Of a stretch of 64,000 nt of DNA, positions 47,772-58,999 are shown one piece after another (within the stretch, counting starts at the first letter, position 1; each line of letters opens with the position of its first letter). Origin of the DNA: Calycina herbarum (Eukaryota > Ascomycota > Leotiomycetes > Helotiales > Pezizellaceae); assembly GCA_001414485.1 (NCBI GenBank), contig LLEY01000094.1, forward strand, positions 186,001 to 250,000. The letters are read 5' to 3'. Below the pieces are notes generated by a model, which saw only the letters and a list, made by a program, of their open reading frames with translations, was not told where the DNA came from and made no database searches. The translations under genes and the position numbers were made by a program.

Positions 47772-48636
47772 GAATTCGTCGAACGGCCACACAGACTAGG
47801 AGTGAGGGGTTTAGCAGGTTGGTGTTATTGGTGTTACAAGAGGATGAGTGAAAGTAGAGTTTCCAAGCCTTGAGACGTTGTCGACGTTCATGAAGTGATG
47901 TAGGACGACTATGTCAGCTTTCGTGATCCACTCGGGTTTACCTGGTTCTTCCGTAGCACGTGAGTATACATTCTACGCAGACAGCAGGTAAGCTCATTTG
48001 GCTCCACTTTGAGGTACGCGTTCTCTCTATATAGAACATGACCAATTATAGTCAAGCATGAGAAACAAGTTACTTTTCTTACGGAATTATCTAAATGTGG
48101 GGTATCACGTGGTTATCACTCTCCTCGCCGCTCTAGTAAGCCTTGAGGATCGAGTATTCACGCTTTCTTTCTTCGATTTGGTTCACCAAAAGGGGTGATA
48201 GCTTCCAAGCACAATGTATAATATTATATAAGAAGACGAGCTAAATATAACTTCATTTCTCGAGCATGGGGAAATGCCGGGATGGTATCATTTTGGTTTG
48301 TAATCAACCAGCTGATTCTAATGATTTATAAGGCAGACTCTTCGAAGGAATGACTGATGAGCAGAGAGGAGGAAGATGAATGTAAATAGCTCCGAAATTG
48401 CTCTGTAGATTCATGTACCTCTGAGGTATAGCACTGATTCCTTGCCTTCCAAACCTTTTGGTGCATCATTAGGTACTACCTAATCTGTGAGAAACTCTTG
48501 GGATGTCACTCAATAAATAAAAAAGGGCGTAGAGTTATGAAAAGAGGATGTTTTCATGTTGAGAAAAAAATATATTCCGACGCACGTGTCAAACGCAGTT
48601 CCTGAACTCCCCGCCAACATTGACCAAAAACACCTC
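47772..48636. other. intergenic, nothing supported
   Basis: 5' flank of the regulator and 3' flank of the zinc-finger gene. No coding frame or repeat recognised. Confidence 0.55.
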
Positions 48637-49038
48637 TCACTTCTTCGCTGCTGGAGGAGCCTTCGACATTGATGCAAAGTCGTCAGTTGGAGCGACCTCC
48701 TTTGGATGTTTTGCCTAAATGTTCAATTAGAGGGATATCTTGAGACACGAATTAACAAGATAAACCTACCTCCCAATGCAGTTTCATATTGTTATAGTTG
48801 TCGACTTCACTCTTGCAGGTTGCCTAATGGTTTGTCAGTTTTGATTCCCCGCCAGGTACGAGTAGTTGAACATACACATTGGTACTTCATTCCCTTATCC
48901 TTCTTCAGAATCGAGTTACCGCCTTTCTTTCCTGCAGCCTGCGCCTTCTGCTGGGCCTCGATCTGAGAGCGTTTGTTAGCGCTGGTGGAGAAGAAACATT
49001 CATATAAGGCGACTTACCTTTTGTAGTCCTCGAGCCAT
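48637..49038 (-). CDS. small conserved zinc-finger protein (At2g23090/SERF-like family)
   Basis: A 79-residue protein in four short exons: 49018-49038, 48876-48962, 48770-48823 and 48637-48714. The introns are 52-55 bp and all phases agree. The N-terminus (MARGLQKIEAQQKAQAAGKK) is Lys/Gln/Ala-rich, as in 4F5/SERF-like proteins. The C-terminal half has one finger, CATCK followed by HWEAKH (C-X2-C with a paired H-X4-H). This family is conserved from plants to fungi; its molecular role is poorly defined. The intact structure and conserved product make it a reliable housekeeping-type gene in an otherwise decaying region. Confidence 0.88.
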
Positions 49039-49414
49039 GATTATGAAGTTGCGAAGACGTCGGTTATTGAGTTATCAAGTTATCGGAAAGTGGGGTTCGA
49101 TAGCGATTTGATGTTGATGTTTCGTTCAAGAAGGAAATCTGTTTTTGTCGGAGAAAAGGCGAGATGCTGCCGATATCAATTCACGTGATGTTTACGATAT
49201 TTTTAAACTCAAACCTGGAATTTTCTCAATACCAATTTGGAAGAAATCATCCAGTTAACTAGCCCATATTCAATGAGTTTTTCCGTAAAGAGTTATTGGG
49301 GAGACAAAGGTCATATACCCCAGGTCACGTGCATAATGATCGGCCCGGTACGGCAATGGAATCGGAGAAGTGAAACTAGTTCTTTTCTTGCCAACTCAAC
49401 AACAAGATACAACG
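49039..49414. other. spacer with the zinc-finger gene promoter
   Basis: 5' flank of the small zinc-finger gene. An open plus-strand frame starting at 49237 runs into the complementary strand of the next gene and is not supported. Confidence 0.55.
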
Positions 49415-51771
49415 CTATATCACAAAACCAACATGACCACCTCTTCGAGCTGCACTACCATGAGATCCATCTCGATCAGCCAAACACAATTCCGTCTGCG
49501 CTAGCTCTCCTAGCAAAGCCCTCGACCTCCCAGTGGTCGTGAGCAGAACCTTGAACGCGTTCGAGCTAGGAACAGCACCTCCTCGCAAGATCTTCACAAA
49601 ATCCTTGAGATATTTGTCAGTACTACGATCATCCAACCACTGGAATCCGTCGATCACGCATAAAAGAATCTTAAGCATAAACTGGAGCAAGTCGTTGAAA
49701 AGGTCAACAGCTTCATTCCATGTTTTCAACGTGCCATCCAGCCGGGAAAACCTCTCCCCGTTGAACTTTGATTCGGATTCGAATTCCATTGGGAGTTCCT
49801 CAATCATTTGTCGAAGAAGTGAGTACACTAGAGAGATCAGTGCTTGCGATTCTCTTGTGTTGCCTGATCTCAATATTTCGCCCCGAGTAAGTTGGCAGAA
49901 GTACGATATCACTAGAAGTTTTGGCTTTCTTGCAAAATTAACGCACATGGATGCCTACCATTAATTAGCACGCTTGTTTGTATATCCTGGAGAGCCAGAC
50001 ACTGAGAAGGCTGAGAGCCGTGGCCGCTAACATCAAGGATGAAAAGATGTCTCCAAGTAAGGGTATAAAGGTATTTGAATTCTCCCCATCCGGCAGTTGA
50101 GAGGATGCAAAAACCTCTTGAGCAAATGACACAAAACAAATAAGCTGCTTACAACTTGGGTCATCTGTGCTTCTTCTAGTCCAATTCCTTGCTGTCCAGC
50201 AATTGACAAAATATGACAGGCGGTGGCGGTTGTCCAATCGGTCAGGTGAGATACAGCTGAATGCTCAAGAGATACTAGGCGAGTTGATTCGTACGAAGTT
50301 TGTATCCGGCTCCTTTTGAAAAGATCTACAAGGTCTCTGGAATCAAATAATATATCCTCTCTTTTATAAATTGTCACTGATTTTGTTAGAAGGATACCGA
50401 ATTTTCATGTCTTTTCTTACCTTCTAGCGGCGCCACTTCGTTCCAGGTCTCAGCAACCGTTCTTACTGCACTTTCTTCTTACATGTTAGTTATGACAAAA
50501 TTATACGGCTCAACTGATTTTCTTACGATTGATTCGAGCTCTATTTTCGATAAAATCTTGAACCATCCCGGCCAATTGTTGGAGCATTCCGGCCCCAATG
50601 AGCTGTGCAAGGAGCTCATGTTCCATTTCTTTCACACGTTGGGGTAACTCAATTTGCAAGCGGAGTCTTTCGTCACGATCCCTTTCTAATAGTCGCAAGA
50701 GCGCCTGTTGGTCGTGCTTCATAATGGCATTCTCCCTGCTGAGCCCATCTAGAGCGATCCGCATATCTGTCCGGCCATCAGTTACGATATCTTCTATCCG
50801 TTCCACTGTGTGTCTAATCCCGCGGATCTCTCCCATTGTACTGAGATGCGCCTGTCTCTGAATCTGCGTGGAAAAATTCTTGATGTTCTGAATATTCTCC
50901 TCGAATTGTGTGTAGAAGTCTTCACGGAAAGCATCAAGAACTTTCGTTCGTTGTCTTGTCAGGTACCATTTCATAGTATCCTGTAAGAAAAAGAATATGT
51001 GAGCATACAAGTTGGCGACTTTCTTTTGCATGTCCTCTGTCTTATATATCTCAAGTTCTTTCTCGCAAGCTATAATATCCTCGCTCTCTTCTGACAATGC
51101 TTTTCCGAGTCCAGTTGCGGTTTTCTCATAGTTTGCGGTAGCCTACTCTTTAGTCGGGATGCAACTTGTTTTTTTGGGGATTTTCTGGGATTACCTTGAT
51201 GATACTTTTCAGGCTGCCGGTGAAAAGTGATACATATTCGTTCCCGTTCGGGAGGACCTCTAACATGTTGGAGTGGGCATCGATGGTCGAGCAGAATGTG
51301 CGGAAATGATTCATGAATCTCCCTGTTTTTGATTTCTCTCTCTTGTTCTGCCAGCTTCTCGCAACTGAATCGACCATTGCAACAAGCCCGTCAACACTAG
51401 GAGGGCGGTTTTCAAAATCTGGCTCTCTCCTCTTTCGGGACAGTCTGCCGAAAGACCTTCCAGATATGGCTTAGCAGGACAGCTTGTTCCCTTAAGGCCT
51501 TCGTATTTGGCTCTCTACGAAGAATTTAGCATACATAATTGGACCATTCAGAGAGCACCTAAACGGCTCACACTTTATCGCCCCCCAGAGGGTCCCACTC
51601 CTCATAATATCTGCGCCAATTTGAATTTTCCTTTTCTCGTTGCTCTAATCGGTGCTCATTTTTAATAAGGACAACACTCAGATTGTGAGAGGCGGCATTT
51701 GGTAATGTCCTCTGTTCAAGTTCTAGACTGTAGGAACGAACCAGTGCACCTGCTTCACTTGGTCCAGACAT
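49415..51771 (-). pseudogene. NLR-like protein: DUF7708-type N-terminus plus degenerate NACHT-like domain
   Basis: The first exon starts at ATG 51771. Next, KALREQAVLLSHIWKVF and PPSVDGLVAMVDSVARSW lie in different frames, so there is a shift near 51430. An intron at about 51127-51178 leads to NYEKTATGLGKALSEES and MQKKVANLYAHIFFFLQDTM, the helical DUF7708 type that begins many fungal NLRs. Further introns near 50490 and 50375 join in phase. The P-loop reads AGQQGIGLEE, without the GK[ST]. A Walker B-like ILLCVIDGFQWLDD (about 49660) and FKVLLTTTGRSRAL follow. There are no recognisable C-terminal repeats. Fungal NLRs mediate non-self recognition and cell death. The frameshift and lost P-loop lysine suggest loss of function. 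Confidence 0.68.
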
Positions 51772-52191
51772 CGCGAAAATCTCGGTCAGTAACTAAGAAA
51801 GCAAAAAGAGTCCTAGATGATCATTTTATTCTTCTTGGTTGCCTGGAACTAGAGTGACACCCTCGTGCGACCACACCACCCGAAGAGCTGAAATGGGAGC
51901 CATAGGATCCAATATAGACCACGGAGTATACCCCTGTAAAGATAAGGTGGGCGTATGCTGAAACCTGATGCAACCGCACCAAATTACCACAACGGATTTT
52001 ATCGCCCGGTGGAAGGGGGGGGGGGGGGGGGAAAAAATGAGGCTTTACTGGTGTCTGTGTCCTTAAGAAATCCCACCTTCAGCACAACAATCATACACTG
52101 TGACAACTACGGCATGAGGGAAGGAAGTATCACAATTGCACAGCATACAGAAAAACACCTCAATCATCACACTGTTGACCTCGATTCTAAG
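51772..52191. promoter_or_regulatory. divergent promoter region of the NLR-like and AAA genes, with a G17 run
   Basis: The two genes start head to head, 420 bp apart. The interval holds a run of 17 G followed by six A (52015-52037). The exact start of the AAA gene is uncertain, so part of this may be coding. Confidence 0.45.
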
Positions 52192-54873
52192 ATGGATTCT
52201 CCGCAAATTCTGCCAGCCTCGCGTGCAGCTCGAGTCAGTTTTACCAGTCTTGACCTAAAGGAGAAGTCGAATACCGTGTTCAATACCGCAATGTTAGCAC
52301 CAAAGCACTTGTCCATGAGTATCAAACGGATGGCGTTGTGGTTGAATCGGAATTAGGAACAGAATCCGGTTCCATAAACCAAAAGATATTTGATATCATC
52401 ACGGTTTTTGATACCCAGGAAAAGCCTGAGGCTAGTGTGGCCAAACAGCCTTCTCCGATTAAGTCAACCGGCAAAGTGAGCATGCATATCAAATCACCAG
52501 CAATTATCAATGCCTTACGAGCTGTCGTGGTATATTACCCAAGTCAGGATCTTTTTGGTGATACCGTCGTTGTTCCTGCACCATACGCCGTCTTGGTGCA
52601 CCATAGAAAAGAGCTTTCTGAGTTTCGAGAGAAGACGAATCATACCGAGCAGAGCCACGAAATCTGTTTTAGGGAGAAAGACGCAAACCGGCATATCGGA
52701 ATACTACTAGACTTCTTGGAAAAGAACATCATGCCTCAAGTACGGGCAGAGGAGGAGCGGAACGCAAGCGGGGTCGAAACATTCAAGATAGCTTGGGTTT
52801 CCAGAAAGCCTGGTAGAACTTATAGCTTCGCATACCGCGGTAAACTTGCGAGGAAATCGGAACAGTAATTCACTCCACTTCAGGTGGCTCTTTTGAAGAC
52901 CCTGACGTACCTTGGCGAACAAGATATTGGACATGGGACTACAACGGATCATTCCTTGGGCAGCGTTTGAATGAATCGGTTTCTCAAAAGTGGGACGGCG
53001 AAAGGAAAATAGACTACTTCTTCCCCGACAAATCGGTGTTCAAAGACCCCTCCAATGCCGATGAGGTGTCCCAGGAAATAATAGATCGGGGAGAAAAGTT
53101 CTATAGCCTTCTTACTAAAAAATGTCACTACTACAAGGGGACAACAGTAGTTTTTCCGTATCACAAGGTATTTCTTTCTTTTTCATGTTAGTCTACTTTT
53201 GTGGACGTTTGGATTTTGGCCTCTCGGGATCTGGCTAATTAGAATGTCATTTATAGATAGATGGGCTTGTCATGGTAGATATGAAGACGTACTATGCAAG
53301 TCCCGAATGCCCCGCCAGCCGGGTTCCCAGGGTAGAAGCGTTCTATAAAGATACAGCATGGGTATCTGATTGTACATGTCCAGTTTGCAAGAGAAGGATT
53401 GAAGGCCAAATAGCTGCCATTAGGAAAGCTCCTTTCATTCATTATAACGGAATATATCCAGAAGATGAACGTGTCATCACGCCACATCAACATTTCCTGC
53501 TCCCATCCACAGTCTGGGGTTTTGTTTTCAAAACAAGAACTTGGGGTAGGTGTTCTCAGTTTCCTCTGATGTTTGTTCTGGCCCTAATGGAAATATCACT
53601 TTTCTAGAAAAGCTAGATGTTAGTAGCTTCGAGGAACCAGTTTTCCAAACAGACATGATTGATCAACTTGTTATGAATTCGGAACGAAGGAAGACGCTCA
53701 AGGCTCTAGCGAGCAATTATATTCGCAAAAACCACGCCGGCGAATTCTCTGATCTGCCGATGTGGAGTGCGGATTTTATTGCAGGAAAGGGCCAGGGTGT
53801 AATATTTCTTTTACACGGTAGACCAGGTGTGGGGAAAACATACACGGCAGGTAAGTACAAACGGCGGTGAAAATTTGATGTTTACTGAATTTTCCAAAAA
53901 CTAGAATGCATTGCGGAATATGCACAACGGCCATTGATGATTTTAACCAGCAGCGATATCGGCACAAGTCCCGCCAACGTTGAGAACAATCTTAAGACGC
54001 AGTTCAAGCAAGCTTCAAGCTAGGGTGCGGTGCTGCTGATTGATGAAGCTGATGTTTTCATGGAGAAACGCTCCACTAATGATCTTAACAGGAATAGTCT
54101 AGTTGCTGGGTAAGTAGGGTGTACGTACCCCCCTCGGAATCTTGTTCTAACCAATCATAGTTTTCTTAAGAGCGCTCGAGTAAGTCAGATCGGAGCATAA
54201 TTTTCTGTCCTGGTGGGAGTTGAAGAAAACTTTTGTTACACTCCCAAGAAATGTTCAACAATTCTTGGATCTTTTTCAAAGAAGTAAACTGATTTCGAGA
54301 TCTGGGGAACAGGTTTTATGAGGGAATTCTATTTCTCACCACAAATCGTGTTGGCCGCTTTGACGACGCATTTATATCCAGGTTGATGATTGCCAAACCC
54401 TTTTGGACTATTAAACTGATCTCCAAGGATCCACGTCCAACTTTACTATCCTGATTTCACAGACGATGGCCGTAAAAAGGTGTGGAAGGCATTTACGGAT
54501 AAATTGAAAAAGGAAAGAGGAGATACAATCCCTGTGTCGATTGATGCGAAGGACTATATTGAAGGTAGGGAAAAAAACAAGTCAAATGGAACGGCCGCGA
54601 AATTCGGACTGGTATGGAGTCTTTCGTTGTAATTTCCTTGGCTTGTACTAAATTCTTCTTTCAGCTTTTCAAACTGCAGTTGCTCTTGCCGAGTACGATG
54701 CTGAAAAGGACGAGGAAGGACGGATCCTACTAAAGGATGAGCACCTGAAGTCCATCGTTGAAATGTCCAGGGACTTTAATAGTTATCTCAAAGAGCTGCA
54801 TCAGGGCGACGAGGAGAAGAGAGCAGAGAGGGAGTTCTCTAGACTGGGGGAATATACAAATGATGATGAGTGA
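52192..54873 (+). pseudogene. AAA+ ATPase with DUF7025-like N-terminus, broken
   Basis: The protein can be followed through several exons. YRVQYRNVSTKALVHEY and VVYYPSQDLFGDTVVVPAPY begin the N-terminal domain. A frameshift near 52845 leads to IHSTSGGSFEDPDVPWRTRY. An intron (about 53168-53257) precedes DGLVMVDMKTYY. An intron near 53550 precedes the AAA core: Walker A HGRPGVGKTYTA (about 53815-53850), Walker B GAVLLIDEADVFME (about 54024), sensor-like LTTNRVGRFDDAFISR and the lid. A TAG at 54021-54023 replaces an expected tryptophan just before Walker B. An A7 run near 54568 shifts the frame again. The gene ends at TGA 54871-54873. The ATPase motifs are preserved, so the breaks are probably recent. 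Confidence 0.78.
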
Positions 54874-55234
54874 TAAGGTGGAGGTTACTCAAGTTGCTTC
54901 GATGGAGTTTCTCCGACTGGAGGTTCGTCTTAATGTTGTTGCTTCTCCTTACTTTCCTTTAGTTTATATAATTCATAACCAAGTCTAAAAATACCTTCAT
55001 TCCGTTACAGAACAATTGTCCGTTTGGGGAGCACGAATGAGTCACGTCGCAAATGCTCAAAAATAAATTCTCATCGGAGTATATATACCCTTCAACTTTT
55101 GTGGTGTTCAAGCACATAAACATATGCACCCATATGTAATAGATATACAAGTTCTCATTGTAGTTACTTCAGGTCGCTCAAAACTTGAAATAAGACAGAA
55201 CGTGATATACACGTGACTTGTAATAAATGCTTCA
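54874..55234. other. spacer before the DIRS element, nothing supported
   Basis: 3' flank of the AAA gene. The last three bases (TCA, 55232-55234) also occur at the element's right end. Confidence 0.55.
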
Positions 55235-55412
55235 TTTGTGTAAGTGTTCGTCACATATGAGGCCCCTGGGGCTAACACGGTTAGCCCCCAAGAGCGCTGT
55301 AAATAAGACCTGGATAAGTATATTGTATTATGCCCCTGCACGCTCTTAAACGCTCGCTCCTGAGGCTGTTCGCAAAGCCTTCGACGAATCAGGAGCGAGT
55401 ATTTGTGTGCTG
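55235..55412 (-). repeat. split direct repeat B2
   Basis: 178-bp 3'-terminal repeat on the minus strand, less RIP-altered than B1. It contains an inverted repeat, GGGGCTAAC paired with GTTAGCCCC. Confidence 0.88.
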
Positions 55413-55632
55413 CTCCGTAAGGAGCAATAGTGATATATTTATAAAGCTAATCCATGTAGCGCTACCTGCCGGATACGGTAGGAAGTAAATAAATCATAAC
55501 GAACCCCGGTAAATAAGCCTTGTATCCTCGTTTCAGCGTCTAGAGCTACCTGCTCCCGCTCTACCAGATTCCAAGGCTCTATATATCCCTTTTAGTCCCC
55601 GGCTCAAGCTAATTGTAGAGTAGGAGGGATAG

Positions 55633-55757
55633 AAATCGTAAAACCGTCGTTTTTGGAATAGGTGATGCTATAGCTAAGGTATAGACTTTCCCTTGCTTAA
55701 GTGTCCGAGGAAAGCTGATGCTTATGTAAGCTTCTACTACTCCACAAAAACAACTCA
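55633..55757 (-). repeat. split direct repeat A2
   Basis: 125-bp partner of A1, joined directly to B1 at 55757/55758. Confidence 0.88.
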
Positions 55758-55935
55758 TTTGTATAAGTGTTCGTCACATATGAGGCCCCTGGGGCTAACA
55801 CGGTTAGCCCCTAAGAGTGCTATAAATAAGACCTAGATAAGTATATTATATTATGCCCTTATACGCTCTTAAACGCTCGCTCCTAAGGCTGTTCGTAAAG
55901 CCTTCGACGAATTAGAAGCGAGTATTTATATACTA
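55758..55935 (-). repeat. split direct repeat B1
   Basis: 178 bp, matching B2 (55235-55412) without gaps at a constant offset of 523. It is more AT-rich than B2. Both contain the palindrome GGGGCTAACACGGTTAGCCCC apart from the last bases. Confidence 0.88.
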
Positions 55936-56079
55936 TACTAAAGCGTGTTAAGGTAGAGTCCACACCTATATACGTAATCTAGGCCTAATCCAGGCCTAAT
56001 CCAAGCTCTCGTAGTCTAGGCTTAATTAAAGCCCTTATAGTTGAGACTAATCGAGGTCGCGTATATCGGTTCTTTGTAG

Positions 56080-56670
56080 GAAACGTGTATTAAGCTCTAG
56101 TCTAGAACGAAGGCTTCTTTTAAAGTATTATTTAAAGGAGTCGCTCTTCTAACAGCTAAGGTCCTAGATATCCTTATATATAAGACCGTTGTCTAACACG
56201 TGTTATACTACCCCTCTCCTAAAACTATATCTAGAGAATTTAATAGGTGTTTATATACTAGCTTTCTTAATCCTGTTTTAAAGCTAGGTAATTATCTAAT
56301 TTTATAACATTAGCTCCCCCTTTAAGGTTACGAACAGGGGCTCGGTCGCCCGTTCCTATAGTGTATTACCCGTCTTAGAGTAGTCGATAAGAAGCTCGCA
56401 AAGTGCTTTAACCAGGTATATAGAGGTGTTAGTATATACTAGTACTATCTCAACCTCTTAATAATCGTAATCAGCTTTGCTTCGTTTTAAGTAAAGGGTT
56501 ATATATGCTTTGCCAGGGGTAATAGTAACGTCGTTTCTTATTAGTTAGATAGATAAAAAGGTTAAGCAATCCTCTTAAAGCTGCGGGTTTATTACTATAA
56601 ACTCTTCTATTCTTAAACACTCTATAAAAGCTACTTTTATAGCTACGTCAAAGTTGATACTCTCGTAGCT
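56080..56670 (-). pseudogene. tyrosine recombinase of the DIRS-like element, broken
   Basis: One minus-strand frame reads AIKVAFIECLRIEEFIVINP (box with the first catalytic arginine), NDVTITPGKAYITLYLKRSK, ALCELLIDYSK, and then RYSFRRGVVQHVLDNG (56195-56232), the HxxR box with His changed to Tyr by a RIP-like change. The nucleophile tyrosine is in SFKQYF (codon at 56125-56127, with one stop just before it). Such enzymes integrate circular cDNA. This domain in place of an integrase defines the DIRS order. Confidence 0.83.
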
Positions 56671-57129
56671 TCTAGTACCTGTTAGTTCTATAAATACTAG
56701 CTTTATAATCCTTTTAAGAATATCTATTATAATTAGTTAAGCTTGCTTAGTTAGAGTGTTTATCGTTATCTACTATATACTACTAATAATTCTTTTTAGC
56801 TAAGAGCTATTAAAGACCTCTTTATCTAGCCTCTTATCGATATAAGCAGATCGGAGAGCTAATAGGTTCCCTATAATTATATCCGGCTTAACCTTTGTAG
56901 CTTTAAGGCCTTCTATTACTCTTAAGGTTGTAAACTCTCCTAGAGTCTTAAGCTAGGCGGGCTAGGCTGTTTTCGACTATAGGATACAGTAGTTCTTATA
57001 CGTCTTTTAAATAGACTTATAGTTGTCTCTTATCTCTTTCGAGAGACTGTTCTAGAGAAAGTGTTTTAGTAAGAATAAGTTAGTTTCTTATAATCGTAGC
57101 TATTTAGACGAAGGAGAAGAGATTAGCAG

Positions 57130-58600
57130 AGCTCCTGCTATTAAGGACACTAGTTAGTAATTTCCTTAGGATTAAAACGTGAAATTATATCGGCTAGTAT
57201 ATTGTCCTTTCCTATAATCTATCTAGGGATAACCTTAATATCGTATTCGGCTGCTTATAGAAGAATCTGTTATAGGACCGCGTTTGCTTCGCCTTTAAGT
57301 AAAGACTTCTTAAGACCTGTCTAGGAGATCGAGCTATCTATATAAGTAATAACTTTCTTTCTACGCTACTGTTTTATAAAGTAGTTAAAAGCTAGAGCGA
57401 TCGCCCCTAGCTTAAAGATATTAATATTAAAGACATCGTTAGTATTATACTTAACCTTAGCTATGAAGGCTTGTTCTTTTTAAAAGGAGTTATACTAATT
57501 TCTCTAGTCTATATCAGGGGTCTCTATAGAGAACCTCTCTATACCTTCTGTTAAGGCGTCTATAAAGAGCTAAATTACTACTCTCGCTTTACTATCAAAG
57601 TAGTATATACTGTTATATAAAGGGAGGAATTCGTTCTACTATTTAATATCTTTTATAATAGTTAGGTTAAGTCGCTTTCTTAAGGCCTTTAGCGTATTTA
57701 TTAGATAGCTTACTAGAAAAACGTATAGGTATAGTATAAATACCTTTCCCAGCTTAACAACGTTTAAGCAGAAGCTTAGAAAGCCTACTAGGGATTGTAT
57801 TTCGTCGAGAGTTACCTAGCCTTAGTCTAGTATAATAGACGTTAAGGCTTACGCTTTAGCTATCTTCTCTTTTAGCAGTTTCGTAATAAATTTATAAGTA
57901 TCGTACTTAATTCCGAGGATAGTAATAACCTAACCCTCGTAGTCCTTCTTCTTATTCCTTAGAACGCCTAGGAAGTCGGTTAAGAGCGTATACTAGCCGT
58001 GGAAGTGGGCTACCCGCTCTTAGAAGTCTAGTTCTATATAGAAGAAGAAAATAAAGTTATCTAAGTAGTATAGTAAGAGCTTAACGCCAACGCCTAGGTA
58101 TGATTTAAGAATCTAATATAGTGCTTTAGCTACTAAGTTAAACAGGAAAGAGGCTGTTACTAGGCTGAATAAGAGACATGTTTCTCGGTAATATACTCTT
58201 GCCTAATTGAAGCCTAATAGCTACTGGTCTTTCCGAGATACTAGGATAATTCTAAAGACGTCTTTTAGATCCTTCTTTATAATAAAGTAGCCGTGCCCTG
58301 TCTAAAGGATAGCTACTATAACAGCGTCGAAATATAGGTATTCGATACCTCTATATTCCTTAGGAATACTATCGTTTATAGACCTCTCTACCGGCGTAGA
58401 GAGGTTATAGATTATATAGAAACCGCTATTACTCTTAGGTACTACGTCTAATAGAGAGGATATAAAAGGTAGAAGAGAGAGGTATAGTAGTACTCTATAG
58501 AGCTTTAAATCAGCCTCTAACCTGCTCTCTATTATATTTAGATTATCCTTAATAGATAGCAGATTCTTTAAGAGGATAAGCTAGTTAGAGCCTTCGTAGC
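57130..58600 (-). pseudogene. DIRS-type reverse transcriptase and RNase H, broken
   Basis: The RT frame gives LLDVVPKSNSGFYIIYNLS, then IKKDLKDVFRIILVS, YYRETCLLFSLVTASFLFNL and YYLDNFIFFF (box from YLDD, 58051-58075). FLGVLRNKKKDYEG and ILGIKYDT follow. This is the RT arrangement of DIRS elements, not of gypsy or copia. RNase H follows near 57150-57620 (FKLGAIALAFNYFIKQ, VITYIDSS). TAG stops mostly correspond to CAG or TGG. Confidence 0.83.
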
Positions 58601-58999
58601 TAATCCGACATCTAAAGGTTAAAATGCCTGCGATTATATTACCTAATAGGCTTAGCCTAGAGGAAGATCTCTGTTCGTCTTAGTATAGAAACGTAAGGTA
58701 ATACCTAACAGAGTCTAACCTTATAGAGTTTAATTGCCTACTTAGTAGGATATACGACGATAGATCACCTTAGACTAAGTAGTCTTTAAGAAGACGTACC
58801 TATCTATCCCTTTTCAGCAGAGATAGCGAGTCTCTAAGTAGGCACGAGGTATCTATAAGTTTATATAGCAAGTATATATTTAGACGTAGAGGGTAAGAGG
58901 AACAGTATACTATAGTTTTTTCGAATAACTAATAACATTCCTAGTCTCCCGCGATATCTCAGCTATAAGCTTAAGTTTAGAGGCACTAGGTAACCCGGT

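Noticed and set aside
55235..55757. Direct repeats of the DIRS element read as LTRs
   Set aside because: The two halves of this block match different ends of the element (B1 inside, A1 at the far end) instead of forming one repeat present at both termini; no LTR pair or 5-bp duplication exists, and the coding part has a recombinase in place of an integrase.
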